Shown here: piece by piece, positions 21,713 through 31,456 of the stretch
Position numbering within the stretch: the stretch's first letter is position 1
Layout: each line of letters begins with the position of its first letter
NCBI GenBank assembly: GCA_021234155.1
Contig: JAJEKV010000097.1
Coordinates: 1,738,001 to 1,802,000, forward strand
Source of the DNA: Isoetes taiwanensis
Lineage: Eukaryota > Streptophyta > Lycopodiopsida > Isoetales > Isoetaceae
Length of the DNA: 64,000 nucleotides
Direction of reading: 5' to 3'
The notes under the pieces: generated by a model
The model's input: the letters and a program-made list of their open reading frames with translations, nothing else
Database searches by the model: none
What the model was told of the DNA's origin: nothing
Position numbers and translations under genes: made by a program

Positions 21713-24700
21713 TTGGCCACTGTTTTCTCTAACAAGGTCGTGTTTACAAACAATTTGCCTGAGACAAGACAACAACAAAGAAACAATAGAAAAAGGCCCC
21801 TTAAAATTCGTTACAAAAAGCGCACCCACAGAGAAGGCTTGAGGAGTCAATTTGCGCCTACTATCTCTGAAAACTTCCGGACTCAATGGTTCTTTACAAG
21901 GGGCGCCACGGAAAGTCTGACACCACGACTTTCCTACATATCAGTCGAACCACGGAACCAAAAGATGCGATGGCCGGGGAGTTTGTGCGCATGGGCACCA
22001 TCCGTGCCCGTCGGTGAGGTAGGCGGGGAGTCCGGTCGGGGAGGGAGGCTGTCTTTTCGGACATCCCAAGGCTTTATTCATGTTGATGAATCCTACCTTA
22101 GAGTTGTGAAAGTAAATCCACATCCTCTCTATAAGTATGTTTCTCACTGCCTGAACAAGAGGTCGCTATCTGCCATCATTAACTACGTTCGAAGCACAAC
22201 GAGCGAGGACTTTCCCTACAGCGAGTCAGAACAAGGGGAAGAGGATAACCCAGAGAGCCCGAGCGGTGCATCATCACCATCTGGGAGTCCATCAGAGTCC
22301 GAAGAAAGGCCACCGTCACCACCACCAAAGCGGCAAAGGCAAACCGTTGCCGCTAAAGAGCCTAAAAAAAAGCAAACGGCTTTGATTGCAACAGAAGATG
22401 CTCCTGAGGCACATAAGAAGAAGAAGGGGAAAGGCAAAGCACCTGGTGTTGCTATCAAAGAAAAAAAAGTTGATAAAACATCTGAGAAAATGGAGGAGAT
22501 TAACCTGCACAAGTTTGTGCAAGGTGTCATTTATTTGCCAGTCACTTGTATGAAGCTTCCACCGAAAAATGAAGCTAGTGAAAGGCCACTTCAGGTTCGC
22601 AAAATTTACGCCGATCACTTAAGGAACCTGAAAGACAGAATAAGGAGCAATCCAAATGCTCATGTGGCCCCAATAGTTGTCCTTGTTGACGGGGAGCAGA
22701 TGCAAAACCCCGGGGACTATGACCGAGAGAAAACGCAGACACCTACACTCACTACGTCTTGGGAGGCAATCACAGCTTCAAGGCAAGAAGGCAACTTTAT
22801 AAAGAGAAGAAGAACCCGAGGTACCTCTTCGTTCTCTGCGCTGTCTACTGTGGTCTTACCGATGAAGAAGCGAAAATCGTTGCCAACACCCACAATCGCG
22901 ACAAATACGAATATAAACTAAAGATGAGCTTAAAATCGACAAGATCCGGTTCATGCCGCGAAGTGCGTAATTTTCAAGGAAAAGTACGGTGAGGACTGAA
23001 GAAGCCAGGCGTTTTCCTTGGAGCTTAAGGAGGCGTGTGCCATTGAATCTTTGCTGAAATATGACGAGGCCAATAAAAGGCGATCTCTCATTGGCCCGAT
23101 AAGCTGGTTCCAATTAGCTTTTAGAGATGGCAAGGTAAGAACAAAACGTATTCCAGAATAACAAATCAACTATCTCACGTGAAATCTTTTTGAACAGATT
23201 TGGGAACTCGGGGCGAAATATTTTCAATGTTCGAGCGAGGGGAGTTAAAAGAGCAAGGGCAAGGAGACGACCCAAGAAAAAATCATCGGCGTGCCCAAAA
23301 AGACTAGACCATTACCATCCGGGCGAGAAATGGGGGGCTTCTCCGACCACGAAGAGATTACAGGCGGCTTCTCCAAAAAGTTGTTGATAAGGAGTTTAGC
23401 CTAGAAGAAATGTCAAAGGAATTGCACAAGTAAGATCTCTGCCACAAACTTTACTCTTTAGATGTTAGAGTCCCAAAAACATCGGGGTAGATACCTTTCT
23501 TCACATGGGCACTGTGTATTCCGGAATACACAATGCTTTTCTAGAGACAAGCAATGTGTATTCCGGAATACACATTGCCCATGTAAAGGAAGGCATGTGT
23601 ATTCTGGAATACACATGTCCTCTTCTAAAAAAGTATTGTGTATTGCTTCCTTCAGAGAAGCAATGTGTATTCCGGAATACACAATGCATTTTGTTTCGAG
23701 GTAGCATCACCAGTTAACCAGTTTGTATTCCAGAATACATTTAGCTTGACTTTTATTTGTTTTTCTTCTTCTTTGCCTTGTTACTTACTTTTTAACTCAT
23801 TGTTTCCTTAACGTCTTGCAGCCAAAAGAACGTCATAACATGTCAAACATGTTTGATGGAGCAGCTAAACGTAGAGACATGGGAAAGGTGCAAGGAACTC
23901 TACCCAATAGCCACTTCTGACGAGCGCATTGTGCAATATGCACCAAATTTTGAGGGCTGGGTAAGTACTCTCAACATTCCTCGTCTTTGCACACACGATC
24001 TCCCTTCTGGTTGTTGTCATGTTTTCCTCGAGCAAAAAGAAAAACAAAGACCTTCCGAGGGCTTTATGCATTTGGTTAGAACGGCCAAAGGGAAGAGAGG
24101 TCATTAGGCGAAAAAGAAGAAGCTGTTGAGCGAAACCATCCGACTCACGAGAGATTTTGCATGTTTGATCAAAACAATTTATATTCAATCATTCATGGTG
24201 ATTGCACGAACCTTGTCGGAATGGTTAAGCCCGCGAGGACTTCACTTTGGTTATTGCTGATCTTCCCTACGGGTTTAAGCTTAAAGGCAAAGAGAATCTG
24301 ACGACCAGCCCTTCAAATTTTCAGAGTTTAATGCTTTTATTGATGGAATCAAGCAGATCACAACGGCTAAACATTGGCGTTTAGTTACTTTCCATTCGAG
24401 CATGCAGTCTGGCTTGGTAGAATCAGCTTTCAAAAACCACTTTGGTTCTCCAGTTCAGGCAGGATATGAAAACCTTGTCTGGTAAGTCTTATTCCAGAAT
24501 ATAGTTACTTTTCTCTTTGATTACGTAGTGTATTCCGGAATAGTATTTCCTGCTTCTGGTTTTCGAAGTGTGTTCTTGTTTTTGCTAACATCACTTTAAA
24601 TGTTTCACTAGGTACAAAACGAACATCAACTACCATGGTGGAGGACCAAGGTTGCTTAGCAAGGTAGAGTACCTTCATGTAGCTTATTGGAGTTTTGATG

Positions 24701-25256
24701 GGAAGAGGACCATGGAACACTTCAACACTGCCGCCTGTCAAAACTTTTCAAACGTCCTTGAGTTTCCGGCCTTCTTCACGAAATTGCGGGGACCCAAGCG
24801 CACAAAGGCGAGGATTGTGAATCACTACCGAAACCACAAAAGCTCATCAACCATCTCACGGACATGTTCTCGGCGTCCGGAGATTGGAATGCTGATGCTT
24901 TCTGCGGTTCTCGTACTACTATCGCATGTGCACTTAAGAAGGGCCGCAAACTGTGTAGCCGTGGATATTGATAAGGATCTTTGTTAATTTTGTGAAGATG
25001 AGGCCCGGCTGCCTTACCTACTTTACCGGATGAACATCAAGAGCTAGGGGCCAAGTCTTCATCGATTATGCTAAACTAACGTCCTCGGAGATCGACCTCC
25101 ATTCTCCACTCACTAGGCGATGAGGCAACCTTTGCGAGCTTAAAGAAGTAGCTTTAGCTACCATTCCGAAGGACAAGGAGGATACAAAACTTAAGTCTCC
25201 AGCAAAGGAGCGGGCGGCCTGAGAAGGGCGAGGCGGCAGAGAGAAAAAAAAAAAAA
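21713..25256 (+). pseudogene. ParB-like domain fused to beta-class DNA N4/N6 methyltransferase, decayed, with introns
   Basis: Segments in order: a basic N-terminal region; a Ser/Pro/acidic linker (22200-22480); a ParB/Srx-like domain (QVRKIYADHLRNLKDRI, then GGNHSFKARRQLY at 22762 and ANTHNRD near 22900); HGDC near 24200; methyltransferase motif IV as DLPYG at 24259-24273 (DPPY family); a target-recognition-like segment with FKNHFGSPVQAGYENLVW; KPQKLI; and the AdoMet motif as FCGSRTT at 24900-24920, where the family has FxGxG. NCVAVDID follows. Motif IV before motif I is the beta-class order. ParB-methylase fusions are common in phages and bacteria. GT-AG introns: 23135-23197, 23430-23821, one beginning 23961, and 24482-24611. 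Six or more frameshifts, a stop after KDLC, and the Gly-to-Arg change in motif I mean no activity is expected here. Confidence 0.7.
23514..23740. repeat. Intronic cluster of the 18-bp palindrome GTGTATTCCGGAATACAC
   Basis: Inside the 23430-23821 intron. Perfect copies are at 23514-23531, 23556-23573 and 23665-23682. A one-base variant with CTGG centre is at 23597-23614 and a weaker copy at 23723-23740. The copy at 23556 extends to a perfect 28-bp palindrome (23551-23578). Related copies lie in two other introns (23148-23158, and 24489 and 24528-24543). Confidence 0.9.
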
Positions 25257-25589
25257 TGATGAGGAATATGATGTAGATCTTTGACTACTGCATATTAAAA
25301 CTATCATTATTTATTACAATGAATCTTCCATATTGATGTACGAAAATTTATTAAAAACATATTACTTTTTTTTCCTCTCTATTCTGGTGCTTGTTTTTTT
25401 TCATGCTTTCAGTCTCTTCAAGTCTCTGCCTAAATTTCGCTATTTGTATGATTTCTGTTTCATAAGTACAAAGTTATCGCCTAATAATGGCCCAAAATTA
25501 CACGAAAAAAAATGCGAACCTCTAGAAATTCTCAACAACTTTCAAAAAAGGCTTATTTTAGAAACATGGTGTTTTTTAAAAGGGAATCT

Positions 25590-25639
25590 TTGAAACGAGA
25601 GTGATGCAACACTCCCGTTTAATTTGCAATCGTGTTTAA
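25590..25639 (-). repeat. Right terminal inverted repeat of the candidate transposon
   Basis: Plus strand GAAACGAGAGTG, then CACTCCCGTTTAATTTGC, then GTGTTTAATGCC. The reverse complement aligns with the left end through ATTAAACGGGAG and the outer TTAAA/TTTAAT block. GAAACGAGAGTG and CACTCCCGTTT also pair with each other as a small hairpin. Confidence 0.5.
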
Positions 25640-26405
25640 TGCCATAAAAAAATTTTATTTATTTTTAATATGTGAAAATGGGACATAAATGCGCGATATC
25701 TTGAAATACGTGAGAATCTATAATTATGAAGGGTAGGTAATCTACATGGCACTGGGGAGGAGAATAAGAAATCTGACGTGGAATGGCTCTTACGAGGCCA
25801 TTTTGAGATCCCAAATCCGCCCTAATGGTAGGTTTATTATAGACAAGCTTTAAAGAAATGCTGACATATCCATCACCTAATATTTGGTTGTGTGTAATAG
25901 AACTTGGCTGAACCGGCGCAACCAACAGCATCAAATCGCATCTATCGCCTCTACCTTCGGAATACCTGATTCCTTCGCAATGCTACAGAGGACTCAGATT
26001 TGATGCATGTGAATCACAGAAGATTGATTTAGAGGATTCCAGATACTCTAGCCACACCAACCATGCCTCTGCCTGGAATTCCTAGATTGTTAAATAGGGC
26101 CCCAAATTCCTCATCGATTGGCTCTTCATGAAGTCCAAGAGCCAAAAATGAGAATTCGACCTGCCTGGAGTCCATTCAGATCTTCTGGGGATCATTTCGA
26201 TCTGTCACAGCCCATCTGGCTTCCATCTCTGCGCTAAGGAGGCTGTTTGAACATCAAAGAAAAGGTCCATCCGATCGAGTGGTGCCATATCACCTTATTT
26301 TAAGGCCAATATAACCTCAGGCAGGATTTTTATTTTAGCCTCTTATTAAAATCGTAACATGCCTCCCCCCTTCAAATCCTTGGTTCCCAAGGATTATAGG
26401 AGTAT
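25640..26405. other. No gene seen
   Basis: No domain-bearing frame. A C-rich string (GCCTCCCCCCTTCAA near 26362) looks like the complement of an LTR-element polypurine tract, so the stretch before it may be a decayed LTR. Boundaries could not be set. Confidence 0.35.
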
Positions 26406-26605
26406 ATAATTTTGAAACCCATTCCTTGGGTCACCTTGTGACCATGGTTTCATCATCTAGTCCCTTTTGAAACCCTTTCCTTAGGTCATCCTGTGGCCAT
26501 CGTTTCATCATCTAGTCCCTTTCGAAACCCTTTCCTTGGGCCATCCTGTGGCCATGGTTTCGTGATCTAGGAAACCCCATGGCCACAGTTTCGTAGCTCA
26601 TTATC
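26406..26605. repeat. Three to four tandem copies of a ~60-bp unit
   Basis: The unit is roughly GAAACCCTTTCCTTGGGTCA, then TCCTGTGGCCATGGTTTC, then ATCATCTAGTCCCTTTT. The copies differ by a few bases, and the last is partial. It lies next to the C-rich, polypurine-tract-like string and may be an internal repeat of an LTR element. Confidence 0.75.
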
Positions 26606-26879
26606 CTACTTGCCATCCCTGATGCAAGTACATAATTCATTATTATAGGTAACTGACCTCATTTGGACTCTATTAATCCTTCCATGGCCTTCACGAGGTT
26701 TGAGTCGGTTGACGATTTTGCTGCATGTACTCTTCACTGTCCCATGTGGCCTCGGGGAGTGAATGACCTCGCCACAAGATCAAATACTCAGCAATATCTC
26801 ATATTGCGCAGCTTTCAAATGCGAAGTCGCCTCCGGAGTTACCTCAGAGCTAAGGGCTAGGAGTATTGTCATTACTGAC

Positions 26880-27373
26880 TCTGAATTAGGGGTTCGGGAG
26901 ATGATACAGGATCAGGTAGTCAGAAAGATTTGGGCAGATAAGGGCACTAGGATGACCTTCTATCAGCAGGAAGTAAATCCTATGTTGATATAAGACCAGG
27001 ACTATCTAAATGCACCTATGTCCAGGCATATGAGATACATTATTGCTAAGTACAGGACAGGATCACATTCTCTAGGGATAGAAACAGGGAGATGGGCTCG
27101 AATACCGCGAGAAGAAAGAGTTTGCAGAATATGCCAGTCGGGGGAGGTAGAAACTGAGGATCACGTTTTTATACATTGCAGTGCTTATGAAGACATTAGA
27201 GAGAGACACAACATTGCATATCCAGATTTTCATTTACTTTTGTCGTTAGATCCTAGAATATTGTGTAGTTTCTTAAAAGATGTCGATTCTCATCGAGACT
27301 TGTTGATAAAATTGAACACGTGATGTAGTTAGTTGCTCCATGACCTTCAAGGTCCTTAAGGGGCATGATAATA
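26880..27373 (+). mobile_element. 3' end of a LINE retrotransposon, copy 1
   Basis: A C-terminal LINE ORF2 fragment: RKIWADKGTRMTFYQQE, one in-frame stop, then IIAKYRTGSHSLGIETGRW, IPREERVCRICQSGEVETEDH and HCSAY (a Cys/His zinc-binding zf-RVT-type tail), ending at a stop at 27323. A 3' untranslated stretch containing CCATGACCTTCAAGGTCC runs into an ATT repeat tail. It is 5'-truncated, as is typical of LINEs. It shares protein and 3' sequence with the copy at 38815-39840. Confidence 0.8.
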
Positions 27374-27374
27374 A

Positions 27375-27420
<46 letters not shown>
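27374..27420 (+). repeat. (ATT)n microsatellite, LINE 3' tail
   Basis: About 16 uninterrupted ATT/TTA units directly after the LINE 3' untranslated region. Its position suggests that it is the element's tail. Confidence 0.9.
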
Positions 27421-27421
<1 letters not shown>

Positions 27422-28130
27422 CCTTGGACAATATTGCTTTATTGAGTTGACTTATGTGGAATAGGGTGCACTCCTATCTATTCACAAGTTCTAACTCGAC
27501 TCATATGTTGTCTTTCATTGACCCTTCCTGAGCCCAGCATATCGGGACCTTGCCACTAGTATTATAATACTCAGTTGGAATCTTGCATCTATCCTTATGT
27601 CGAAAATCCTAGGTTCTTATAGTATTTTTCAAATCTTGTTATACAGTATCATAATTTCTATACATCCATACCCCACAAACGAGGAATTTTGTGTACGGTG
27701 TAGATTAAGGAATAATGGGTGAATATGTCTGTTTAACAGCTCTCGTTGCCCGGAGTCACCCCCGTGTGAATATGTAGCATAATAACAGGGGGTTTCTTTT
27801 GTATTTTTGTACACTTTTTTCAATGGTTTTTATATGATTTGGTGGCCGTATTACATGAGGTGTACTAATTGGTACATCTAGAGTGTGCCAGGTATTTGCA
27901 TGCAACTTGTGATAATTCTTTTTTGCCTTTCTTAATGGTCAAGATCAAAGGGCTTACAACAAAAGCCCTCTTTAAAAAAGACAAGATCGAAGGACTTACA
28001 ATAAAAGCCCTTTTCAAAAATTAAAAAATTAAAATAGAAATAAAAACAAAAACAAATAGAGAGAACCTATTGCATGCAATCATCGTGCACATGAATTCTA
28101 GGGTTTTACAGCGAGGTTCGTGCACAAGAC
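27421..28130. other. Non-coding, with a dispersed repeat near 27690-27800
   Basis: The segment around 27715-27800 (AACAGCTCTCGTTGCCCGG, AGTCACCCCC, GTGTGAATATG, GGGGGTTTC) is similar in the same orientation to 29845-29930. Near 27930-28015 an AAAGGGCTTACAA-type sequence is repeated twice, about 60 bp apart. No gene. Confidence 0.5.
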
Positions 28131-29480
28131 TGGGGCAAGGAGCGGCCAAAGGGAAGGAAGCAGCTTGGCTTATCCGGGTTTGCAGATGGTTTGCAGATGG
28201 CTTATTCGGGTTTGCAGATTCAGAGGCCATCTCTAATCATGGGCACATATCAGAAGCAGATAAACCTTTGATGGCAGAATTAGCTATTGTTGCAATGGAG
28301 GAGCAGCCCAAAGGAAGGAAGCGGCTTGGCTTATCCGGGTTTGCGAGATGGTTTGCGATGGCTTATCCGGGTTTTGCGATTCGAGGCCATCTCTAATCAT
28401 GGGCACATATCGGAAGCAGATAAACCTTTGATGGCAGAATTAGCTATTGTTGCAATGGAGGAGTTTTTCTTTCGCTACACAGGCGAGATGAATCCCCATG
28501 GACTTCTCAAAGATCAAGTGACACAATGAATTATGATGAATACACGACACATTATTCTAGAGGGCATGGGACCAAGGCATGTTGGACTAAAAACCTGAAG
28601 CTACTCGTGCCACCTAGTTATGATGAACATGGCTTCACGGGTTGAAATTGTCATGGATCATGTGGGTAATATGTCCATATCATCTTTAATCTTATATCGA
28701 TTCATTTGTCTTTGAGCTTTTGTTTGGTAGTATAGTATACCCACTAGAATTATGTGCTTTTGTGCGAGAACAAATGGACGTAAATGTTCACTTGTATAGT
28801 TTCAAAAGCAATCGGCCCCGCAAGTCCTATCAAATGGTACAACTTCGGCACCGGAACAACATACTTTAACCCCGGGTGAGGCGAAGCTCTTTTTAATATT
28901 ACCGCATTAAATGAGGTCTTTTGTAAGGTTTACGTCTATGTTAAGTATTGGTGTATTACATTTACATTGCGATGTATGCAGAGGCTGCAGATGCCTTCTC
29001 CCATTGTTCCCACTAGACAAGTCTATTTTTGAGATATTGCAAGCAGCACTCTGAAGGATTATGGGCCATTGTTGATGTGTCCCTCGATGGCTTCAGGGAG
29101 AAACCCCTCTTTCCGGTCACAAAATGCAGGAGGAGACCTTCCGGATTCCTGGTTCAAGAGATGCCCAATGGCTATTCAAAGGTATCTGAAGCAATGTTGT
29201 GTTATAGATAGCAACTGGATCTCTTTTTTCCTACTGTTAGTACCCAATTCTTTAATCCAAGTTATCAGTTTTGCCAGGCAATTGTAAGTATGTCATGTTG
29301 GTGTTGCTTAGAACTCCTCCTTTTCCTTCTTCTCATGCTTTGACTTCTAAGTTTTCAAAATTGGTTGGCAGATAACCATAGTTGAACATACAGAGTATGA
29401 GGAACGGGAAGTCCACCCAATGTTCAGGCAAATGATAGCTGCTGGACTTGCATTCAGAGCACAAAGATGGCACTCCTAGC
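28130..29480 (+). pseudogene. HD-Zip class IV START-domain pseudogene fragment
   Basis: Recognisable pieces of the START domain of class IV homeodomain-leucine zipper transcription factors: HISEADKPLMAELAIVAMEE (28245-28310 and again at 28405-28465), then [23 protein letters not shown] (29061-29105), [20 protein letters not shown] (29124-29185); and VEHTEYEEREVHPMFRQMIA with GLAFRAQRW (29381-29475). The pieces are separated by intron-like sequence, so this is a genomic and not a processed copy. The homeodomain and zipper are absent. About 28135-28465 is a direct duplication of ~165 bp. Stops interrupt every piece. Confident as a fragment of this family; not functional. Confidence 0.75.
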
Positions 29481-29581
29481 GCTCTCAAATGTTATTTTTA
29501 ATAACCCGTATTGAAAAACTTTGTCATTGCACATTTTAAAATTTGGCTTGCTGATTACTTTAATACTTTGGTTCTGTTGGC

Positions 29582-29668
29582 AGGTTACAGTCGATTCAAT
29601 AAGATCAGCAAATGGTTTGGAAGGGGATGTCATAGTTGTTGGAGAGAAGCTTAACATTCCCATGTAAA
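29582..29668 (+). pseudogene. LysM-domain exon fragment
   Basis: After an acceptor-like GGCAG the frame reads VTVDSIRSANGLEGDVIVVG and then EKLNIP. This is the second half of a LysM motif (NGL..D.I.VG..L.IP) found in plant chitin-perception receptors and LysM proteins. It stops at once and has no LysM neighbour, so it is an isolated captured exon. Confidence 0.55.
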
Positions 29669-29829
29669 GTGAATGTACCGATTTTGTGGACTTGTAGACA
29701 CTGCAGATTATTTTTGTGTTATTTGTTGTCTTCAGCATTCCTTGAGTTTGGCCACCCCTTATTATGTACTCTGCGTTGGGGTGTGGGAATGCTATATTTG
29801 AAGTAAATAAGCAATTTCGCAATCTCAGC

Positions 29830-30740
29830 TTTAGGTATAAAGGGCATATATGCTTATCCAACAGCTCTCGATGCCCTACGTCACCCCCCATGTGAATATG
29901 CACCCAAACCAAAGGGGGTTTAAGGGGGAATTTTATTTTTAAGTGTGGAATGTAATGGTTTGTTTTATACCTAAAAAAAAATTTGGCCCCTTCGGGGCCG
30001 TTAACAAACCAAAGGCCCGAACGTAATGAATTGTATTTATTTTTAAAAAAATTGGGTCTTGGTTGCTTATTATAAACCAAGTCGTTGCCTTATCTTTTTG
30101 AATATGCAACACAACATGGTTTGTATGCTAGGACGTCCTAACACATTTACAATATGATACAAGCACCTCTTATACACATTTATGAATATTATACAAAAGT
30201 AAAGATCTTCTGGGAATCGAACCTGGGTACTCCAAAGGGCCATTACAAAAATAAATCTAACAGATGATGCTTGTTGCTTCTAGCTCTAAATTTTGGCCCA
30301 CAAAGCTACAAGTACAATATCTAGCATTACCTTGCAAACTCACATTAAACACAACAAAATTAGTAGCTTCATATAATTGCGCACAAACAAAAGGGGGTTT
30401 AAGGGGGAATTTAATTTTAAGGTGTGTAATGTAATGGTTTGTGTTATAACATTATATCACACTTGAAAACATTAGATGTAATGGTTTGTGTTAGATTAAA
30501 CAATATAGTCGTGAAGAGCACTTAAACCATGTGCTTTGCCATGGCACATATGTTGTCGCCTAAAACAATATAGTCGTGAAGAGCACTTAAACCATGTGCT
30601 TTGCCATGGCACATATGTTGTCGTATATTTAAAAAATGCCATCTTGGATACATATGTTGTGGGGAATAATCAAACATCTCCAGAAGTAAATCGAGTTAAG
30701 ATTTGCCTTGCATAGGGTGTTATAGAATTGCAAGGCAACT
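29830..30740. repeat. Dispersed and tandem repeats, no gene
   Basis: 29845-29965 is related to 27715-27800 and continues as AAAGGGGGTTTAAGGGGGAAT, which recurs at 30387-30440 with the same TGTAATGGTTTGTGTT downstream. A ~60-bp unit is duplicated almost exactly at 30498-30557 and 30563-30622. Near 30205-30225 the minus strand reads CCCAGGTTCGATTCCCAG, like a tRNA T-arm or SINE box B, but no tRNA fold could be completed. Confidence 0.55.
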
Positions 30741-31456
30741 TAAATGGATGGGCATAAACTCTGAAATGAACATAAATACTTGAGCACTTCAACTTCAGAA
30801 TAAGCACAACTTTTACAAGAACTCGGGGGGTATTCTATGTTCCAATAAGGCCCCATTGCAAGAAAATCACTTGTATTTCTTGCTTCATAGCCTTGGGCCC
30901 ATATGTATCTCAACGATTGTAACGATCTAACTGTGGCTGCAATTCCAGCCTCAGTAATAGGACAATCCCTGAGTTCAAGCTTCCTAAGCTTCACACAACC
31001 AGACAAAGCTCTGAACCCCTCATTATTCTCTCCAACACAGCCCAAAAGAAGCCATCTAATCTTTCCACCATATCTGCCAATGTAAACCTTCATTTGTAAG
31101 TCCACCATGGCATATATAAATAGCCAAACCAACCATATTTGAACATCCCTCTAGCAAATTCTTCACGCCATCATCAAATGAAGGTGTGGTTCTCATGTCA
31201 CTCTCTAATAAAGCTATTCTGAAGTCCACCAAGTTTGGACATGACTCTCCTAATCTGAATAATCTTTGAACCGGTGATATCTCGATGCATAAATTGCAAC
31301 GGATTGTAAACATCTGCAGTTTTGAGCCAGATAAAGTAGCCCCCAATGTGATACAAAACCATGCTGGTCCTCTAAATTTTCAATCCGAAGACTCCTAAGC
31401 TTTTTACAATGGTTGCCAAGCACTTCAAGTCCTGCATCTCCAATGATGTTTCGCAC
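30740..31456 (-). pseudogene. COI1-like F-box/LRR pseudogene, C-terminal exon
   Basis: Minus-strand pieces match the C-terminal third of CORONATINE INSENSITIVE 1, the jasmonate co-receptor F-box protein: VRNIIGDAGLEVLGNHCKK, then GLLYLAQNCRCLQSVAIYAS, FDDGVKNLLEGCSNMVGLAI, GGLTNEGL, IGRYGGKIRWLLLGCVGE and YIWAQGYEA...PYWNIE. A splice acceptor (CTATATAG) precedes VRNII, as expected for a genomic exon. Frameshifts are near 31300 and 31085. The F-box and N-terminal repeats are absent. Not functional. Confidence 0.85.

Larger units (their letters stand above)
17352..25639. mobile_element. Candidate composite DNA transposon: transposase-like gene plus ParB-methyltransferase cargo
   Basis: About 8.3 kb. 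The ends carry related inverted sequences: the left has ATTAAACGGGAG (17374-17385) preceded by GGTTTAAT, and the right, read on the minus strand, has GGCATTAAA followed by ATTAAACGGGAG. AAAGATTCC also lies just inside both ends. Inside are two divergent genes with nothing foreign between them: a minus-strand transposase-like gene (about 17700-20959) and a plus-strand ParB/methyltransferase gene (about 21713-25256). Imperfect copies of one palindrome occupy the region between them. Many frameshifts in both genes show an old copy. No target-site duplication was found by eye. The inverted ends are short and diverged, so the exact termini are inference. Confidence 0.55.

Noticed and set aside
23458-23717. 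Four overlapping frames on both strands rich in VFRNTHC / YSGIH peptides
   Set aside because: They are translations of the repeated 18-bp palindrome inside an intron; the repeated peptide is an artefact.
23514-23740. CRISPR-like spacing of the palindrome
   Set aside because: The repeats are short and palindromic with uneven spacing, in a spliced plant-type gene; there are no cas genes.
14550-25639. One giant element including both the hairpin array and the methylase transposon
   Set aside because: The hairpin motif has no counterpart near the right end, and the inverted ends found at 17352 and 25639 lie inside the array's border.
28130-29480. Functional HD-Zip IV gene
   Set aside because: Homeodomain and zipper are missing, every START piece is followed by stops, and an internal duplication disrupts it.
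29454-30080. 208-codon minus frame
   Set aside because: It runs across dispersed repeats and the LysM scrap on the opposite strand; part of it matches the repeat at 27.7 kb only because the DNA is repeated.
30195-30290. tRNA gene on the minus strand
   Set aside because: A T-arm-like GGTTCGATTCC is present, but no acceptor, D or anticodon arm can be folded.
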